Below, one piece after another: positions 1 through 8,802 of a DNA stretch of 64,000 nucleotides (within the stretch, counting starts at the first letter, position 1; every line of letters starts with the position of its first letter). Origin of the DNA: Microvirga vignae (lineage in GTDB: Bacteria; Pseudomonadota; Alphaproteobacteria; Rhizobiales; Beijerinckiaceae); contig NZ_LCYG01000028.1 of assembly GCF_001017175.1 (NCBI RefSeq), positions 1 through 64,000 of the forward strand, written 5' to 3'. Made by a program: the position numbers and the translations under genes. Below the pieces are notes generated by a model, which worked only from the letters and a program-made list of their open reading frames with translations, made no database searches and was not told where the DNA came from.

Positions 1-437
1 AGGAGTTTGGCCTTGGACTTGCCGAATCCCATGGCCCGGCCTGCGCCATTCTGCATCTGGCGCGACAGGAACACCCAGGCGCCGATGAAGAGCGCGATGG
101 GCAGGATGTTCATCAGCACGGCGATGAACCAGGGGGTCGAGTCGGATTGCGGACGCGCCGTGATCTGCACGCCCTTCTGCTGCAGCTTCGAGACCAGAGT
201 GGGGTCATTGGGCGCATAGGACGAGAAGGTACGACCGTCTGTATAGGTGCCGCTGATCTCGGGACCCGAGATAATGACGTTTGAAATGCGCCCAGCGTCA
301 GCGTCGTTCAGAAGCTGGCTGTAGGCGATGTCGCTGCCGCCGCCTCGGTGGCCCGGGCTCTGGAAAAGGGTGACGAGCGCCAGCACCAGGAGGAAAATGA
401 CAACCCACAAGGCAAAGTTGCGGAAATTTGAATTCAT
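1..437 (-). CDS. ftsH: ATP-dependent zinc metalloprotease FtsH, N-terminal part (runs off the window)
   Basis: Membrane-anchored AAA+ protease that degrades misfolded membrane proteins and short-lived regulators. Only the first ~145 codons are present. They begin MNSNFRNFALWVV, with a first membrane helix (about residues 7-25), a periplasmic segment containing the FtsH-type 'SDIAYSQLL' and 'ISGTYTDGRTFSSYAP' stretches, and a second helix near residues 105-125 followed by 'RQMQNGAGRAMGFGKSKAKL', the usual linker before the AAA domain. The ATPase and HExxH protease domains lie outside the window. It is co-directional with tilS and cpoB upstream, the common order in Hyphomicrobiales. Confidence 0.93.
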   Translation of the reverse strand, partial: MNSNFRNFALWVVIFLLVLALVTLFQSPGHRGGGSDIAYSQLLNDADAGRISNVIISGPEISGTYTDGRTFSSYAPNDPTLVSKLQQKGVQITARPQSDSTPWFIAVLMNILPIALFIGAWVFLSRQMQNGAGRAMGFGKSKAKL

Positions 438-590
438 CGGATCAGGTTCTGCCCCAGAGGGAGATGAAGCACGAGAAAGATGGGAAACCTCCCCATGCGG
501 CTAAACTCAATGTAGGCACACCGTTCCCCCTTGCCAAGGGAATGCGGCGCGTATGCGGCATCATCCGAAGGTCTTGGCTAAGAGAATTTG

Positions 591-1604
591 CTAACGGCCT
601 CGTGAGCGGGGCGGTTCCGGCCTCACTCTTAAGCGCCCGGTCCGGTCGAGATCGAGGAGCGCCCCGGCAATCGTCAGACGCAGGCTCTCACCGGCCAGAA
701 TTGCCGTCCGCAGGCGTTCAACGCAGCTCTCCAACCTTTGAAGGCGAATATTGTCGAGCTCGATCCGGCCCAGAGCCTGAGCCAGGATCCTCAACCCGAT
801 TTCGAAGGGCTCGTCGGCAAGGCAGGCCGCCCGGAAGGAAAATCCCCCCTCTCCTGCCTCCGGGGTCGCGCTCTCCATAGCCTCACGCGCCTTAATCTCC
901 AGCGCCTCGTCAGCCTGCGCGACCCGCTCGGCCAGGCGAGCCAGGCGGCTTGCGGTCAACCCCTCCTCCGCCAGAAGCGGCATCAGCCTGCGCCAGCGGA
1001 CACGGGCGAAGCGCTCGTCTGCATTGGAAGGATCCGTGACGAAGCGCCAGCCTCTCGTTTGGCAGAGGTCGAGGAGCGCCGCCTTCGGCCAGCCGAGCAG
1101 CGGTCTCGCATGGGTGACGCCCTCCCGGTTCCGCTCCCGACGCATGCCCGTCAACCCTTTCAGGCCCGAGCCCTTCGCGAGACGCATCAGGATCGTCTCG
1201 GCCTGGTCGTCCTGGGTATGGGCGGTAACGAAATGGGACGCTCCCACCTCGCGGGCATATTGGACGAGGAGGCGATAGCGCGCCTCGCGTGCGGCCTCCT
1301 GCAGGCCGGTCTTGGGCTTCTCGCCTGTCCAGACGAGGGTGCGGTGGGGAAGGCTCAAGGCAGCCGCCTCCCGGGCCACAAAGGCGGCCTCCTCGGCCGC
1401 TTCGGGACGCAGGCCGTGGTCGACGGTGGCAACGACAATGGGAGTTTTGTGCTCCGAGCGCCAGAGCGCGAGCAGATGCATCATCGCCATGGAATCGGGC
1501 CCGCCGGAGACGGCCGCCAGGATGCCCGTGGCATGGCTCAAATGGGAAAAAAGCAGCTCCGGATCGATGGTCGGGAGCGGATCGTCAGGCACAGGAGCGG
1601 CCAC
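591..1604 (-). CDS. tilS: tRNA(Ile)-lysidine synthase
   Basis: Converts C34 of the CAU-anticodon tRNA-Ile to lysidine using ATP and lysine, so that the tRNA reads AUA. The 337-aa protein has the PP-loop ATP-pyrophosphatase motif SGGPDS at residues 33-38, then the family blocks 'TVDHGLRPEAAEEA' and 'AHTQDDQAETILMRLAKGSG'. The C-terminal substrate-recognition part is short, as often in alphaproteobacteria. It lies between cpoB and ftsH on the same strand, 30 bp after cpoB, and is probably co-transcribed with it. Confidence 0.95.
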   Translation of the reverse strand: MAAPVPDDPLPTIDPELLFSHLSHATGILAAVSGGPDSMAMMHLLALWRSEHKTPIVVATVDHGLRPEAAEEAAFVAREAAALSLPHRTLVWTGEKPKTGLQEAAREARYRLLVQYAREVGASHFVTAHTQDDQAETILMRLAKGSGLKGLTGMRRERNREGVTHARPLLGWPKAALLDLCQTRGWRFVTDPSNADERFARVRWRRLMPLLAEEGLTASRLARLAERVAQADEALEIKAREAMESATPEAGEGGFSFRAACLADEPFEIGLRILAQALGRIELDNIRLQRLESCVERLRTAILAGESLRLTIAGALLDLDRTGRLRVRPEPPRSRGR

Positions 1605-1634
1605 GGTTCGGGTGCTCGATCGGGTCAGCCTGGA

Positions 1635-2585
1635 TCAGGTGCACTTGTTGCGCTTCTGCTCGCGCTCGGAAGCCTGGCGGACATTGGCGGAAGCCTGCGG
1701 GTATTTGCGGTCGAGTTCGGCGAAAACGGCGCAGGCCCGGTCGCGGGCACCCAGGCCGTTGAGAGCCACACCGAGACGCAGCATCGCATCGGGAGCCTTT
1801 GCGGCCTCCGGATGATCGGTGGAAACGTTCAGAAACTGCTCGGCAGCCTCGCGGTAGCGATTGCGCTGGAGATAGGTTTCACCCAGCCAGAACGTGGCCT
1901 CGGGCACCAGCCTGTCGCGGGGGTTGGACTGCAGGAAACGGCGGAAGCCCATTTCGGCCTGGTCATAGGCCCTCTGCGTGAAGGAGGTATAGGCCGCATC
2001 GAAATCGGCCCGCGGATTGCCGACGCTGGTCGCCGCAACGCTCGGACCCGGCCGGGCCGGGAGCGCGCCCTGGGGGATCGCCATGCCATTACCTGCCGCG
2101 TCGGGGGCAGCCTGCTCATCTTCCTCGATCAGTTCGCCGATACCGGCGAACTGCTCACCCCCCTGCCCTTCTTCCGCATCAGCGAGCGGCGCGGACGGAG
2201 GCGTGGCGCCCAGCGGGCGCGGAGCGCCCGGGGCATTGGGGTCTTGAGATGGATCGAACACGTCGCTGCGACGCTGGGGCGTCGCCTGGGGCTGAGCTTG
2301 GGGCTGCGCCGGACGAGGAGCCGGCGTTGCGGACGGACTGGCAGGCCTGGAGCCGCCGCGGCCGCCGAGATCCTGGAAGCGGAACTCCACATCCTCCTGG
2401 AACTTGCGGAGCTGGTCCTTCAGCTGGCGGTTCTCGAACTGGAGTTGCTCAAGCTGGCCGGACATCTGCCGCATCTGGTTCTCGAGCCGATTGAGGCGCA
2501 CGATGGCGTCGGCCGCGTCCTGCGCGGCGGCAGGGGCTGCCAGAGCAAGAGCCAAGGCGAAAAAGACAAAGAGGCGTCGTAACAT
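1635..2585 (-). CDS. cpoB: Tol-Pal system protein CpoB (YbgF)
   Basis: Periplasmic TPR protein that coordinates peptidoglycan synthesis with Tol-Pal-driven outer-membrane constriction. The 316-aa ORF begins with a signal peptide (MLRRLFVFFALALALAAPAAAQ, cut after AQ), followed by a trimerising coiled coil (about residues 25-70, 'LENQMRQMSGQLEQLQFENRQL'), a long Pro/Ala-rich linker, and three TPR-like units from residue ~190 ('DAAYTSFTQRAYDQAEMGFRRFL', 'FWLGETYLQRNRYREAAEQF'). It sits downstream of pal as in most tol-pal clusters, but a hairpin separates the two genes. Confidence 0.94.
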   Translation of the reverse strand: MLRRLFVFFALALALAAPAAAQDAADAIVRLNRLENQMRQMSGQLEQLQFENRQLKDQLRKFQEDVEFRFQDLGGRGGSRPASPSATPAPRPAQPQAQPQATPQRRSDVFDPSQDPNAPGAPRPLGATPPSAPLADAEEGQGGEQFAGIGELIEEDEQAAPDAAGNGMAIPQGALPARPGPSVAATSVGNPRADFDAAYTSFTQRAYDQAEMGFRRFLQSNPRDRLVPEATFWLGETYLQRNRYREAAEQFLNVSTDHPEAAKAPDAMLRLGVALNGLGARDRACAVFAELDRKYPQASANVRQASEREQKRNKCT

Positions 2586-2627
2586 GCTGGATACCGTGAG
2601 GGGATCTTAGGCGACTGTGCCGATAAC

Positions 2628-2664
2628 ACAAAAGCGCCGCCACGGCGATAATGTGGCGACGCTT
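2628..2664 (-). terminator. Likely intrinsic terminator/attenuator after pal
   Basis: Read on the minus strand, an imperfect GC stem (GCGtCGCCAC ... GTGGCGgCGC) with a 9-nt loop is followed by TTTT. It lies between the pal stop (2695) and the cpoB start (2585), so it would reduce read-through from pal into cpoB-tilS. Confidence 0.6.
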
Positions 2665-2694
2665 CGAGGTTTCACGTTTCAGTGCCCAGAAGGC

Positions 2695-3192
2695 TTACGA
2701 GCTGGCCCCACCGAGGACGGTGACCGCGCGGCGGTTCTGCGACCAGCAGGAGATGTCGTTGCAGACGGCCACCGGACGCTCCTTGCCATAGGACACGGTG
2801 CGGAAGCGGTTGCCGGGGATGCCGCGCGAGATCAGGTAGTCACGCACGGTCTGGGCACGACGGGCCGAGAGGGAGAAGTTGTATTCGCGGGTGCCGCGCT
2901 CGTCCGCATGGCCTTCCAGGATGAAAGTGTAGTTCGGATAGCGCTGCAGCCACTGGGCCTGCTTGTCGAGCGTGGCGACGGCGGTGGGCGTGAGATCCGT
3001 CGAGTCGGTCTCGAAGAAGACGCGGTCGCCGACATTCACGACAAAGTCCTGGGCACTGCCGGGGGTCGCAGCACCACCGGCGCCGAAGCCGCCAGATCCA
3101 TCGGCCATGCCGTCTTTGTTGGAAGAACAGGCTGCGGCCCCAAGGGCGAGGACGATAGCAGCGGCGAATTTGACGGCGCGCAGCGACATCAT
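2695..3192 (-). CDS. pal: Peptidoglycan-associated lipoprotein Pal
   Basis: Outer-membrane lipoprotein that binds peptidoglycan and TolB, linking the envelope layers at the septum. The signal peptide ends in the lipobox LGAAAC, giving a lipidated Cys. The OmpA-like domain contains 'VFFETDSTDLTPTAVATLDKQAQWL' and the peptidoglycan-binding signature 'ILEGHADERGTREYNFSLSARRAQTVRDYL'. I chose the ATG at 3192 because AGGAG lies 8 nt upstream; the TTG six bases earlier is too close to that ribosome-binding site. Unusually, tolB is not directly upstream: two plus-strand genes intervene, so pal must have its own promoter. Confidence 0.96.
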   Translation of the reverse strand: MMSLRAVKFAAAIVLALGAAACSSNKDGMADGSGGFGAGGAATPGSAQDFVVNVGDRVFFETDSTDLTPTAVATLDKQAQWLQRYPNYTFILEGHADERGTREYNFSLSARRAQTVRDYLISRGIPGNRFRTVSYGKERPVAVCNDISCWSQNRRAVTVLGGASS

Positions 3193-3334
3193 AGGCAATA
3201 CTCCTTACACACACGTTTGCCGAACGTTGTGAGGTTTATATCGGGCGATGGTTAAGGGAGGGTTCCGTCAACCTTAAGAGGCGCTGCCGGGATTAAGGTG
3301 AATTATGGCCAAGTTGTGGAACTTTGGCTCAGGG

Positions 3335-3349
3335 TTAACAGGAGGTTAA
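3335..3349. promoter_or_regulatory. Perfect CtrA-type box (TTAA-N7-TTAA)
   Basis: TTAACAGGAGGTTAA matches the alphaproteobacterial CtrA consensus exactly. It lies in the divergent region between pal (start 3192) and cls (start 3415), 66 bp before cls and 143 bp before pal. Function is inferred from the motif only. Confidence 0.55.
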
Positions 3350-3414
3350 GGCAGGTTTAGGTATTCATCACTCCCTTTCGTGCGCCGAATGCCTGCCTTG
3401 AGCGTTGAAAGATC

Positions 3415-4926
3415 ATGAATCTCATGACGAACCAGCCCGGACTGTCGATCCAGCCATATCGTGCAGCCTTGGACGAGCTCCGCATGGAGCGCGCGTTCTC
3501 ACGCATTGCCGACAGCGACCTGCGCCTGGGCAACGCCATTAAACTGCTGAAGAACTCGAAGGAGAACTATCCGGCCTGGCTGGATGCGATCCGGTCGGCC
3601 GAACGCGTCATTCACTTCGAGAACTTCATCATTGCCGATGACGAGACCGGCCGGATGTTCGCGGATGCTCTCATGGAGCGGGCTCAGGCGGGCGTGAAGG
3701 TTCGCGTGCTCTATGACTGGCTGGGCTCCTCCTTTCGTGCCCTCCCCGCCTTCTGGCGCCGCCTGCGCGAGGCAGGCGTGGAAGCGCGGGTGTTCAACCC
3801 GCCCCGGTTGACGGACCCGTTCTGGGTCAGGCGCAATCACCGCAAATTGATCACGGTGGATGGGCGAATCGGCTTCGTGTCGGGCCTGTGCATCTCGGAC
3901 AGCTGGGAGGGCGGGAAGGAGAGCGAGCCTTGGCGTGATACGGGCATCTCGCTCGAAGGCCCGGTCGTTGCCGATCTCGATGCGGCTTTTGCGGAAAGCT
4001 GGGTGCTCGCGGGCATGCGCGCGATCCCGAAATGCGACCTGTCCCACGCCGACATGATCCCGCATGCGGGCACGATGGCAGCAAGGCTCATCAGCGGCGA
4101 GCCCGGCATGTTCCGCACCTACCGCGTCGATCAGTTCATCGCCGCCACCGCGCAGCGCAATTTGTGGCTGACCGACGCCTATTTCGTCGCGACAACATCC
4201 TATGTGCAGGCGCTCGGCGAAGCGGCGCGCGATGGGGTGGACGTGCGCCTTCTCGTGCCGGGCTCGAGCGACGTGCCCGCGCTTCAGCCCATCGTGCGCG
4301 CGGGCTACCGTTCGCTCATCGAAGCCGGCATTCGCGTGTTCGAATGGAACGGCTCGATGCTCCACGCCAAGACCGCCGTGGTGGATGGGCGCTGGGCACG
4401 GGTGGGCTCCACCAATCTCAATTTCGCGAGCTGGGCGACGAACTGGGAGCTCGATGTGATCGTCGAGGATTCAGGTTTCGCCGAAGCCATGGAGGCGATG
4501 TATCTGGAGGATCTCGCCAACGCCACCGAGATTGTGCCCGGATGGCAATCCCGCCGCAAGAGGGCCCGCAACATGCGCTCGCGCCGCGGTCATCGCTTCA
4601 AGCGAGGTGGCGTGCGCAGGCTCGCCGCCGGTGCTCTCGCGCTCTCGAGCAGCATCGGCAAGGCCATGGGGTCACGCTCGCTCACCGCGACCGAGACCAG
4701 CAGCATCGCCATCATCGGCTTTGCCCTTCTGGCGCTGGCGGTCCTGATCACTGTATTTCCGGCGCTGATCATCGCTCCCATCGTGATCGCCCTTGGCTGG
4801 TTCGGTCTTGCGCTCCTCATCCGCGCCTTTCGCATCAAGCGGCGCGTGCGCCTGAGGCGGCGCAAGCTGGCGATCAGGCGCCGGTTGAGTAAAATCAAGG
4901 AAGAAGAAGCCTCCGCTGGGGAATGA
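3415..4926 (+). CDS. Phospholipase D-type cardiolipin synthase-like protein
   Basis: A 503-aa phosphatidyltransferase of the PLD superfamily, probably making cardiolipin from phosphatidylglycerol at the inner membrane. Two HKD motifs are visible: HRKLITVDG from residue 142 and HAKTAVVDG from residue 317, the latter followed by 'GSTNLNFASWATNWELDV'. The canonical N-terminal membrane helices of ClsA are absent. Instead there are two adjacent hydrophobic stretches near residues 430-475, flanked by Arg-rich segments ('RRKRARNMRSRRGHRFKR' before, 'RIKRRVRLRRRKLAIRRRL' after). It is followed 73 bp later by the hdeD-like gene. A PLD-family enzyme with another substrate cannot be excluded. A second ATG at 3424 is possible. 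Confidence 0.85.
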   Translation: MNLMTNQPGLSIQPYRAALDELRMERAFSRIADSDLRLGNAIKLLKNSKENYPAWLDAIRSAERVIHFENFIIADDETGRMFADALMERAQAGVKVRVLYDWLGSSFRALPAFWRRLREAGVEARVFNPPRLTDPFWVRRNHRKLITVDGRIGFVSGLCISDSWEGGKESEPWRDTGISLEGPVVADLDAAFAESWVLAGMRAIPKCDLSHADMIPHAGTMAARLISGEPGMFRTYRVDQFIAATAQRNLWLTDAYFVATTSYVQALGEAARDGVDVRLLVPGSSDVPALQPIVRAGYRSLIEAGIRVFEWNGSMLHAKTAVVDGRWARVGSTNLNFASWATNWELDVIVEDSGFAEAMEAMYLEDLANATEIVPGWQSRRKRARNMRSRRGHRFKRGGVRRLAAGALALSSSIGKAMGSRSLTATETSSIAIIGFALLALAVLITVFPALIIAPIVIALGWFGLALLIRAFRIKRRVRLRRRKLAIRRRLSKIKEEEASAGE

Positions 4927-4999
4927 AGGAAACCAGCCGCCAAGCTTGGCATTGATAGGGTGCTGCCTCGATGAAGAGGCATGAGCGAAGGAGACGACG

Positions 5000-5620
5000 A
5001 TGGCTTCCGGCACCTCCAATCCCTCTTCCTACGACCCGCTCTACCGCGCCGAATCCATGAGCGTGCTTCTGGCGCGCAACTGGTGGGCCGTGGCGCTTCG
5101 CGGCGTCTTCGCCATCATCTTCGCACTGATCGCCTTCTTCTGGCCGGATGCGACGATCCTGTCCTTCGTGCTTTTCTTCTCGGCCTACATGCTGGTCGAT
5201 GGCGTGTTCGGGATCGTCTCCGGCATCCGCGCCGCTGCGCAGCATGAGCGCTGGGGCCTGCTGATCCTGGAAGGCGTCCTCAACATCCTCGTCGGCATTC
5301 TTGCCTTCCTCATGCCGGGCCTCACGGTCGTGTTCTTCGTCACCCTGCTCGCGGTCTGGTCACTGATCACGGGCGTCCTGATGATCGTCGCAGCCTTCAA
5401 GCTGAGCCCGACCTTCGGGCGAGGCTGGCTGATCTTCAGCGGTCTCGTGTCGGTTCTGTTCGGCGTCGCGCTTCTGATCGCGCCGCTCATCGGCGCTGTC
5501 GTCCTGACCTGGTGGCTCGGTGCCTATGCGATGGTCTTCGGCATCGCGCTCATCATCCTCGCGTTCAAGCTGCGCAGCCGCAAGGAGGAGTTCACCGGCA
5601 GCGCCTCGCTGCGGGCATGA
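5000..5620 (+). CDS. HdeD-family (DUF308) membrane protein
   Basis: A 206-aa inner-membrane protein with about six transmembrane helices arranged as repeated pairs ('NWWAVALRGVFAIIFALIAFFWPDATILSFVLFF', 'LLILEGVLNILVGILAFLMPGLTVVFFVTLLAVWSLITGVLMI', 'FSGLVSVLFGVALLIAPLIGAVVLTWWLGAYAMVFGIALIIL'). These repeats match the HdeD/DUF308 acid-resistance family, whose biochemical role is poorly defined. AAGGAG lies 6 nt before the ATG. It probably forms a two-gene unit with cls and converges on tolB. Confidence 0.85.
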   Translation: MASGTSNPSSYDPLYRAESMSVLLARNWWAVALRGVFAIIFALIAFFWPDATILSFVLFFSAYMLVDGVFGIVSGIRAAAQHERWGLLILEGVLNILVGILAFLMPGLTVVFFVTLLAVWSLITGVLMIVAAFKLSPTFGRGWLIFSGLVSVLFGVALLIAPLIGAVVLTWWLGAYAMVFGIALIILAFKLRSRKEEFTGSASLRA

Positions 5621-5637
5621 TACGGAGTTTTCCTCCC

Positions 5638-5748
5638 TGTCATGGCCGTCCCCGGACTTGATCGGGGGATCAGTCCCGGCCACCCCGCTTTTGAGGAGCA
5701 CTGCGCTGACCCAATCGGGATGACCGGCACAAGGCCGGTGACGACGTG
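5638..5748. repeat. Dispersed palindromic repeat, family A
   Basis: Contains 'gtcatggccgtccccggact', a gatcgggggatc core and a second arm 'gaccggcacaaggccggtga'. It is a member of the family also found near 9988, 12413, 13047, 23413, 25131, 34084 and 42457, always between genes. Confidence 0.7.
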
Positions 5749-5788
5749 CGGTGTACCGGATCAGCCGAAGGGGCGAAACCACCTCAAC

Positions 5789-5822
5789 GAAAAAGGGGCG
5801 CCGAAGCGCCCCTTTGTTTTTC
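5789..5822. terminator. Intrinsic terminator with UUCG tetraloop, shared by tolB and hdeD
   Basis: On the minus strand the stem GGGGCGC-TTCG-GCGCCCC is followed by TTTTT, directly after the tolB stop. On the plus strand the same stem has a GAAG-side loop and is followed by TTTGTTTTT, so it can also end the cls-hdeD transcript. Confidence 0.85.
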
Positions 5823-7166
5823 TCACTGCCGCGTCTCGCTGAGCAGTGGAGACCAGGTCGGGTCCGACGCGAAGGATGGCGTCGGCACGGGCTGCTCCAC
5901 GCGGCCGGTGATGTCCACCATGTAGAGCTTGCCTCCGGATTGGCCGCCCGGATCGCGGAAGAACAGGATGTACTGGCCATTGGGCGCCCAGACCGGGCTC
6001 TCGTTGTGGAAGCCTTCCGTCAGGATGCGCTCGCCCGATCCGTCCGGCTTCATGATTCCGATGGCGAAACCACCGGAATGCTGCTTGGTGAAGGCGATAT
6101 AATCGCCGCGCGGCGACCACGCCGGCTGCGAATAGGAGCCGTCGCCGAACGAGATGCGGCGCTGGTTCGAACCGTCCACACCCATCACGTAGAGCTGCTG
6201 CTTGCCGCCGCGATCGCTCTCGAACACGATCTGCGAACCGTCCGGCGAGAAGGACGGCGAGGTGTCGATAGCGCCGGTCGAGGTCAGGCGGGTGGTCGCC
6301 TGCGAGCCGAGGTTCATCATGTAGATGTTGGCATTGCCGCCCTGCTGCAGACTCATGACGATGCGCTGACCATCCGGCGCGAAGCGCGGAGACGACGTCA
6401 TGTCGGGAAAATTGCCGACGACCTGACGCGAACCGGTCTCGAGGTTGATCACCTGCACGCGCGGCTGCTGGCCTTCGACCTGCGACATGAAGGCGATCTC
6501 CTGCGTCACCGGCGAATAGCGCGGCGTCACCACGCTCGTATCGCCTTGCGTCAGGTAGCGCACGTTGGCACCGTCCTGATCCATGATGGCGAGACGCTTG
6601 CGGCGGTTCTCCTTCGGACCCGATTCTTCGACGAACACGATGCGCGTGTCGAAGAAACCGCCGAAGCCCGTGATCTTCGCGTAGACCGCATCGGAAATGA
6701 TATGGCCGACCCGGCGCCAGAAATTGGCATCCGTCACATATTGCTGGCCCGTCAGCTGCTGTCCGGAATCGATGTCCCACAGACGGAACTCGGCACGCAG
6801 ACGGCCCGACGGATCGCGCGAGATGCGGCCCGTCACGAGAGCCTGTGCGCCTGCCATCTTCCACGCATCAAAGCGCGGTGCCGCGTCGAACGACGGCCGC
6901 TCGGGGAAGCGCGACTTGTCGAGCGGCGCGAAATAGCCCGAGCGCTGCAGGTTATTGGTGATGATGCCGGATACGCGCTGACCGAGATCGCCCTCGCCCG
7001 AAAAATCGGCAATGGCAATCGGCATGGGCTGGAACTGTCCGCCCGGGCCGACCCGGAAAGAGAGCTGCGCGTGGGCCGCAGGCGCGAGCGCTGCCATCGG
7101 AACGATGATGGACAGCGCGACAAGAAGACGGGAGACGAGGCGAATGATCATGATGTCATGTCTCAA
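5823..7166 (-). CDS. tolB: Tol-Pal system beta-propeller protein TolB
   Basis: Periplasmic component that binds Pal and is released by the TolQRA motor. The 447-aa protein has a signal peptide ending ALAPAAHA, an N-terminal domain with '[21 protein letters not shown]', and a C-terminal six-bladed propeller with repeated 'ARFSPDGxxIVF' type blades ('[15 protein letters not shown]', '[16 protein letters not shown]', '[15 protein letters not shown]', '[14 protein letters not shown]'). An internal ATG (MIIRLV, 7151) is an alternative start. It follows tolA by 18 bp on the same strand. Confidence 0.96.
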   Translation of the reverse strand: MRHDIMIIRLVSRLLVALSIIVPMAALAPAAHAQLSFRVGPGGQFQPMPIAIADFSGEGDLGQRVSGIITNNLQRSGYFAPLDKSRFPERPSFDAAPRFDAWKMAGAQALVTGRISRDPSGRLRAEFRLWDIDSGQQLTGQQYVTDANFWRRVGHIISDAVYAKITGFGGFFDTRIVFVEESGPKENRRKRLAIMDQDGANVRYLTQGDTSVVTPRYSPVTQEIAFMSQVEGQQPRVQVINLETGSRQVVGNFPDMTSSPRFAPDGQRIVMSLQQGGNANIYMMNLGSQATTRLTSTGAIDTSPSFSPDGSQIVFESDRGGKQQLYVMGVDGSNQRRISFGDGSYSQPAWSPRGDYIAFTKQHSGGFAIGIMKPDGSGERILTEGFHNESPVWAPNGQYILFFRDPGGQSGGKLYMVDITGRVEQPVPTPSFASDPTWSPLLSETRQ

Positions 7167-7184
7167 GCGTGATGGGCTTAAAGA

Positions 7185-8309
7185 TCAGGAGAGATCGAAC
7201 TGGACGTTGAGGATCTTCCAGTCCGAATAGAACTGCAGGTACTGGGTGGGGACACGATAGGGGGCGCAACGCCGCACGGCACGCACAGCAGCATCGGCCA
7301 CGGCACGGTCAGTGGTGGTGCCACCGACTCGCATCACGGTCGGCTCGCTCGCAAGCGTGCCATCCTGGTTGAGGCGAATATCGAGGAGCGGCGGTGTCGC
7401 ATCGCCATTCGAGGCGCTGATCGGGGCTTGGTAGCAGCGCTTCATCTGCTCCTGGAAGATGCCCATGAGCGCATCGCGCTGGCTCGGATTGAGCTTCGCG
7501 GCCGTGCCGGTTGCGGTGCCAAGTGACGCGGTCTTCTGAACTTCCGACCCGGTTGCACCGGTGGAGCGGTTCTTGTCCTTGTTGTCGAGGAACTGCCTCA
7601 GGTCACCCTCGTCGAACTTCTTGGCGACCTGCGCTTCCTTGCGCGCCTTTGCCTCGGCTTCGGCCTTGGCTTTCGCTTCCGCAATCTTTTTGGCTTCCGC
7701 TTCCGCTTTGGCCTTTGCTTCGGCCTCGGCTTTCGCCTTCGCGGCTTTCTCCTCGGCGACGCGCTTGGCCTCGGCCTCCGCTTTCGCCTTGGCTTCGGCC
7801 TTGGCTTTTGCTTCCGCTTCGGCCTTCGCCTGCTCGGCGGCCTTGGCCTTTTCTATGGCTTCGGCTTCCGCCTTCTCGGCCATCTTCTTTTCTTCCTCGG
7901 CCTTCGCCTCGGCAGCCTTCTGCTCGGCGGTCTTGGCCGGCGGAGGCGGCGGTGGCGGCGGGGCCGCCGTCGCCTCGTCCTTGTCGGCGACCTTCATGTT
8001 TTCAGGACGCTTCGGAGGCGCGGGCGCGTTGACCTTGTCCTCTCCGGGATCGCGCTGCTCGGCCTTGTCGGCGACACGGTCGGCGCGGGGCTTCGGATTG
8101 GGCTGCACGGCCTTCGCATCCGTCTCGCCCTTGGTGATCTGCGAGAACTGATTGTCGGTGATCACCTCGACGGGGATGCCTTCCTGCGCCTCGGGAAATT
8201 CGGCCGCGAAGGGCAAACCGATCAGGGCGGCCGTCAGCAGCGCCGCATGCGCGACGCCGGAGACCCAGAAGCCTGGTTCGGAGGGGTTGAAATGATCCTT
8301 CAACGCCAC
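7185..8309 (-). CDS. tolA: Cell envelope integrity protein TolA
   Basis: Inner-membrane protein that spans the periplasm and transmits TolQR proton-motive energy to Pal/TolB. The 374-aa protein has one N-terminal membrane helix (about residues 14-35, 'FWVSGVAHAALLTAALIGLPF'), a Pro-rich stretch, a long Ala/Lys/Glu helix made of 'AEAKAKAEAEAK'-like repeats (about residues 125-235), and a C-terminal TonB-like domain ending 'YSDWKILNVQFDLS'. The start is GTG. The repeat region is GC-biased and yields an Ala/Ser-rich false ORF on the other strand. Confidence 0.94.
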   Translation of the reverse strand: MALKDHFNPSEPGFWVSGVAHAALLTAALIGLPFAAEFPEAQEGIPVEVITDNQFSQITKGETDAKAVQPNPKPRADRVADKAEQRDPGEDKVNAPAPPKRPENMKVADKDEATAAPPPPPPPPAKTAEQKAAEAKAEEEKKMAEKAEAEAIEKAKAAEQAKAEAEAKAKAEAKAKAEAEAKRVAEEKAAKAKAEAEAKAKAEAEAKKIAEAKAKAEAEAKARKEAQVAKKFDEGDLRQFLDNKDKNRSTGATGSEVQKTASLGTATGTAAKLNPSQRDALMGIFQEQMKRCYQAPISASNGDATPPLLDIRLNQDGTLASEPTVMRVGGTTTDRAVADAAVRAVRRCAPYRVPTQYLQFYSDWKILNVQFDLS

Positions 8310-8337
8310 GTGTGTTTGCCCCTTACCTTCAATTCCT

Positions 8338-8784
8338 TCAGCGCTGTTCCATCTCGGTCACGAGCGCGACCCGCTTGTAGCCAGCGGTTGTGACGATACT
8401 CATGATCTGGGCGACACGCCCGTAATCAACCTTCTTGTCGCCACGGACGAAGATGCGCTCGTCGAAACCTGCTTTCGACACCTCGGCGAGCTTGCCGACG
8501 ATGGCTTCATCCCTCAGCTCGGTCTCACCGAGGAAAACCTGTCCCGTCGCCTTGATGGACAGCGTGACGGGCTTCGCATCCGAATTGAGCGGTGCTGCCT
8601 TTGTCTGCGGCAGATCGAGCGGCACGCCGGCGGTCATCATGGGAGCCGCCACCATGAAGATGATGAGCAGCACCAGCATGACGTCGATGAACGGCGTCAT
8701 GTTGATCTCGTTGATCGCGCCACCGCGCTTCCCGCGCCTGCGGCGACGTCCGCCTGCCCTGCCTCCTGCTGCAACCATGGCCAT
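8338..8784 (-). CDS. tolR: Tol-Pal system proton-channel protein TolR
   Basis: ExbD/TolR-family subunit of the TolQR motor. The 148-aa protein has a basic N-terminus (GGRRRRRGKRG), then the signature 'INEINMTPFIDVMLVLLIIFMVAAPMM' with the conserved membrane Asp at residue 34, and a periplasmic domain with 'FVRGDKKVDYGRVAQIMSIVTTAGYKRVALVTE'. It lies 28 bp before tolA and 18 bp after tolQ on the same strand. Confidence 0.96.
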   Translation of the reverse strand: MAMVAAGGRAGGRRRRRGKRGGAINEINMTPFIDVMLVLLIIFMVAAPMMTAGVPLDLPQTKAAPLNSDAKPVTLSIKATGQVFLGETELRDEAIVGKLAEVSKAGFDERIFVRGDKKVDYGRVAQIMSIVTTAGYKRVALVTEMEQR

Positions 8785-8802
8785 GGCTTAAAGATCCTTC
8801 TC

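Noticed and set aside
738..2582. 614-aa plus-strand open frame
   Set aside because: It runs antisense through tilS and cpoB, both with clear family motifs; GC-rich codon bias keeps the antisense frame open.
7561..8151. 196-aa Ala/Ser-rich plus-strand ORF
   Set aside because: Mirror image of the TolA Lys/Glu/Ala helix; no family features.
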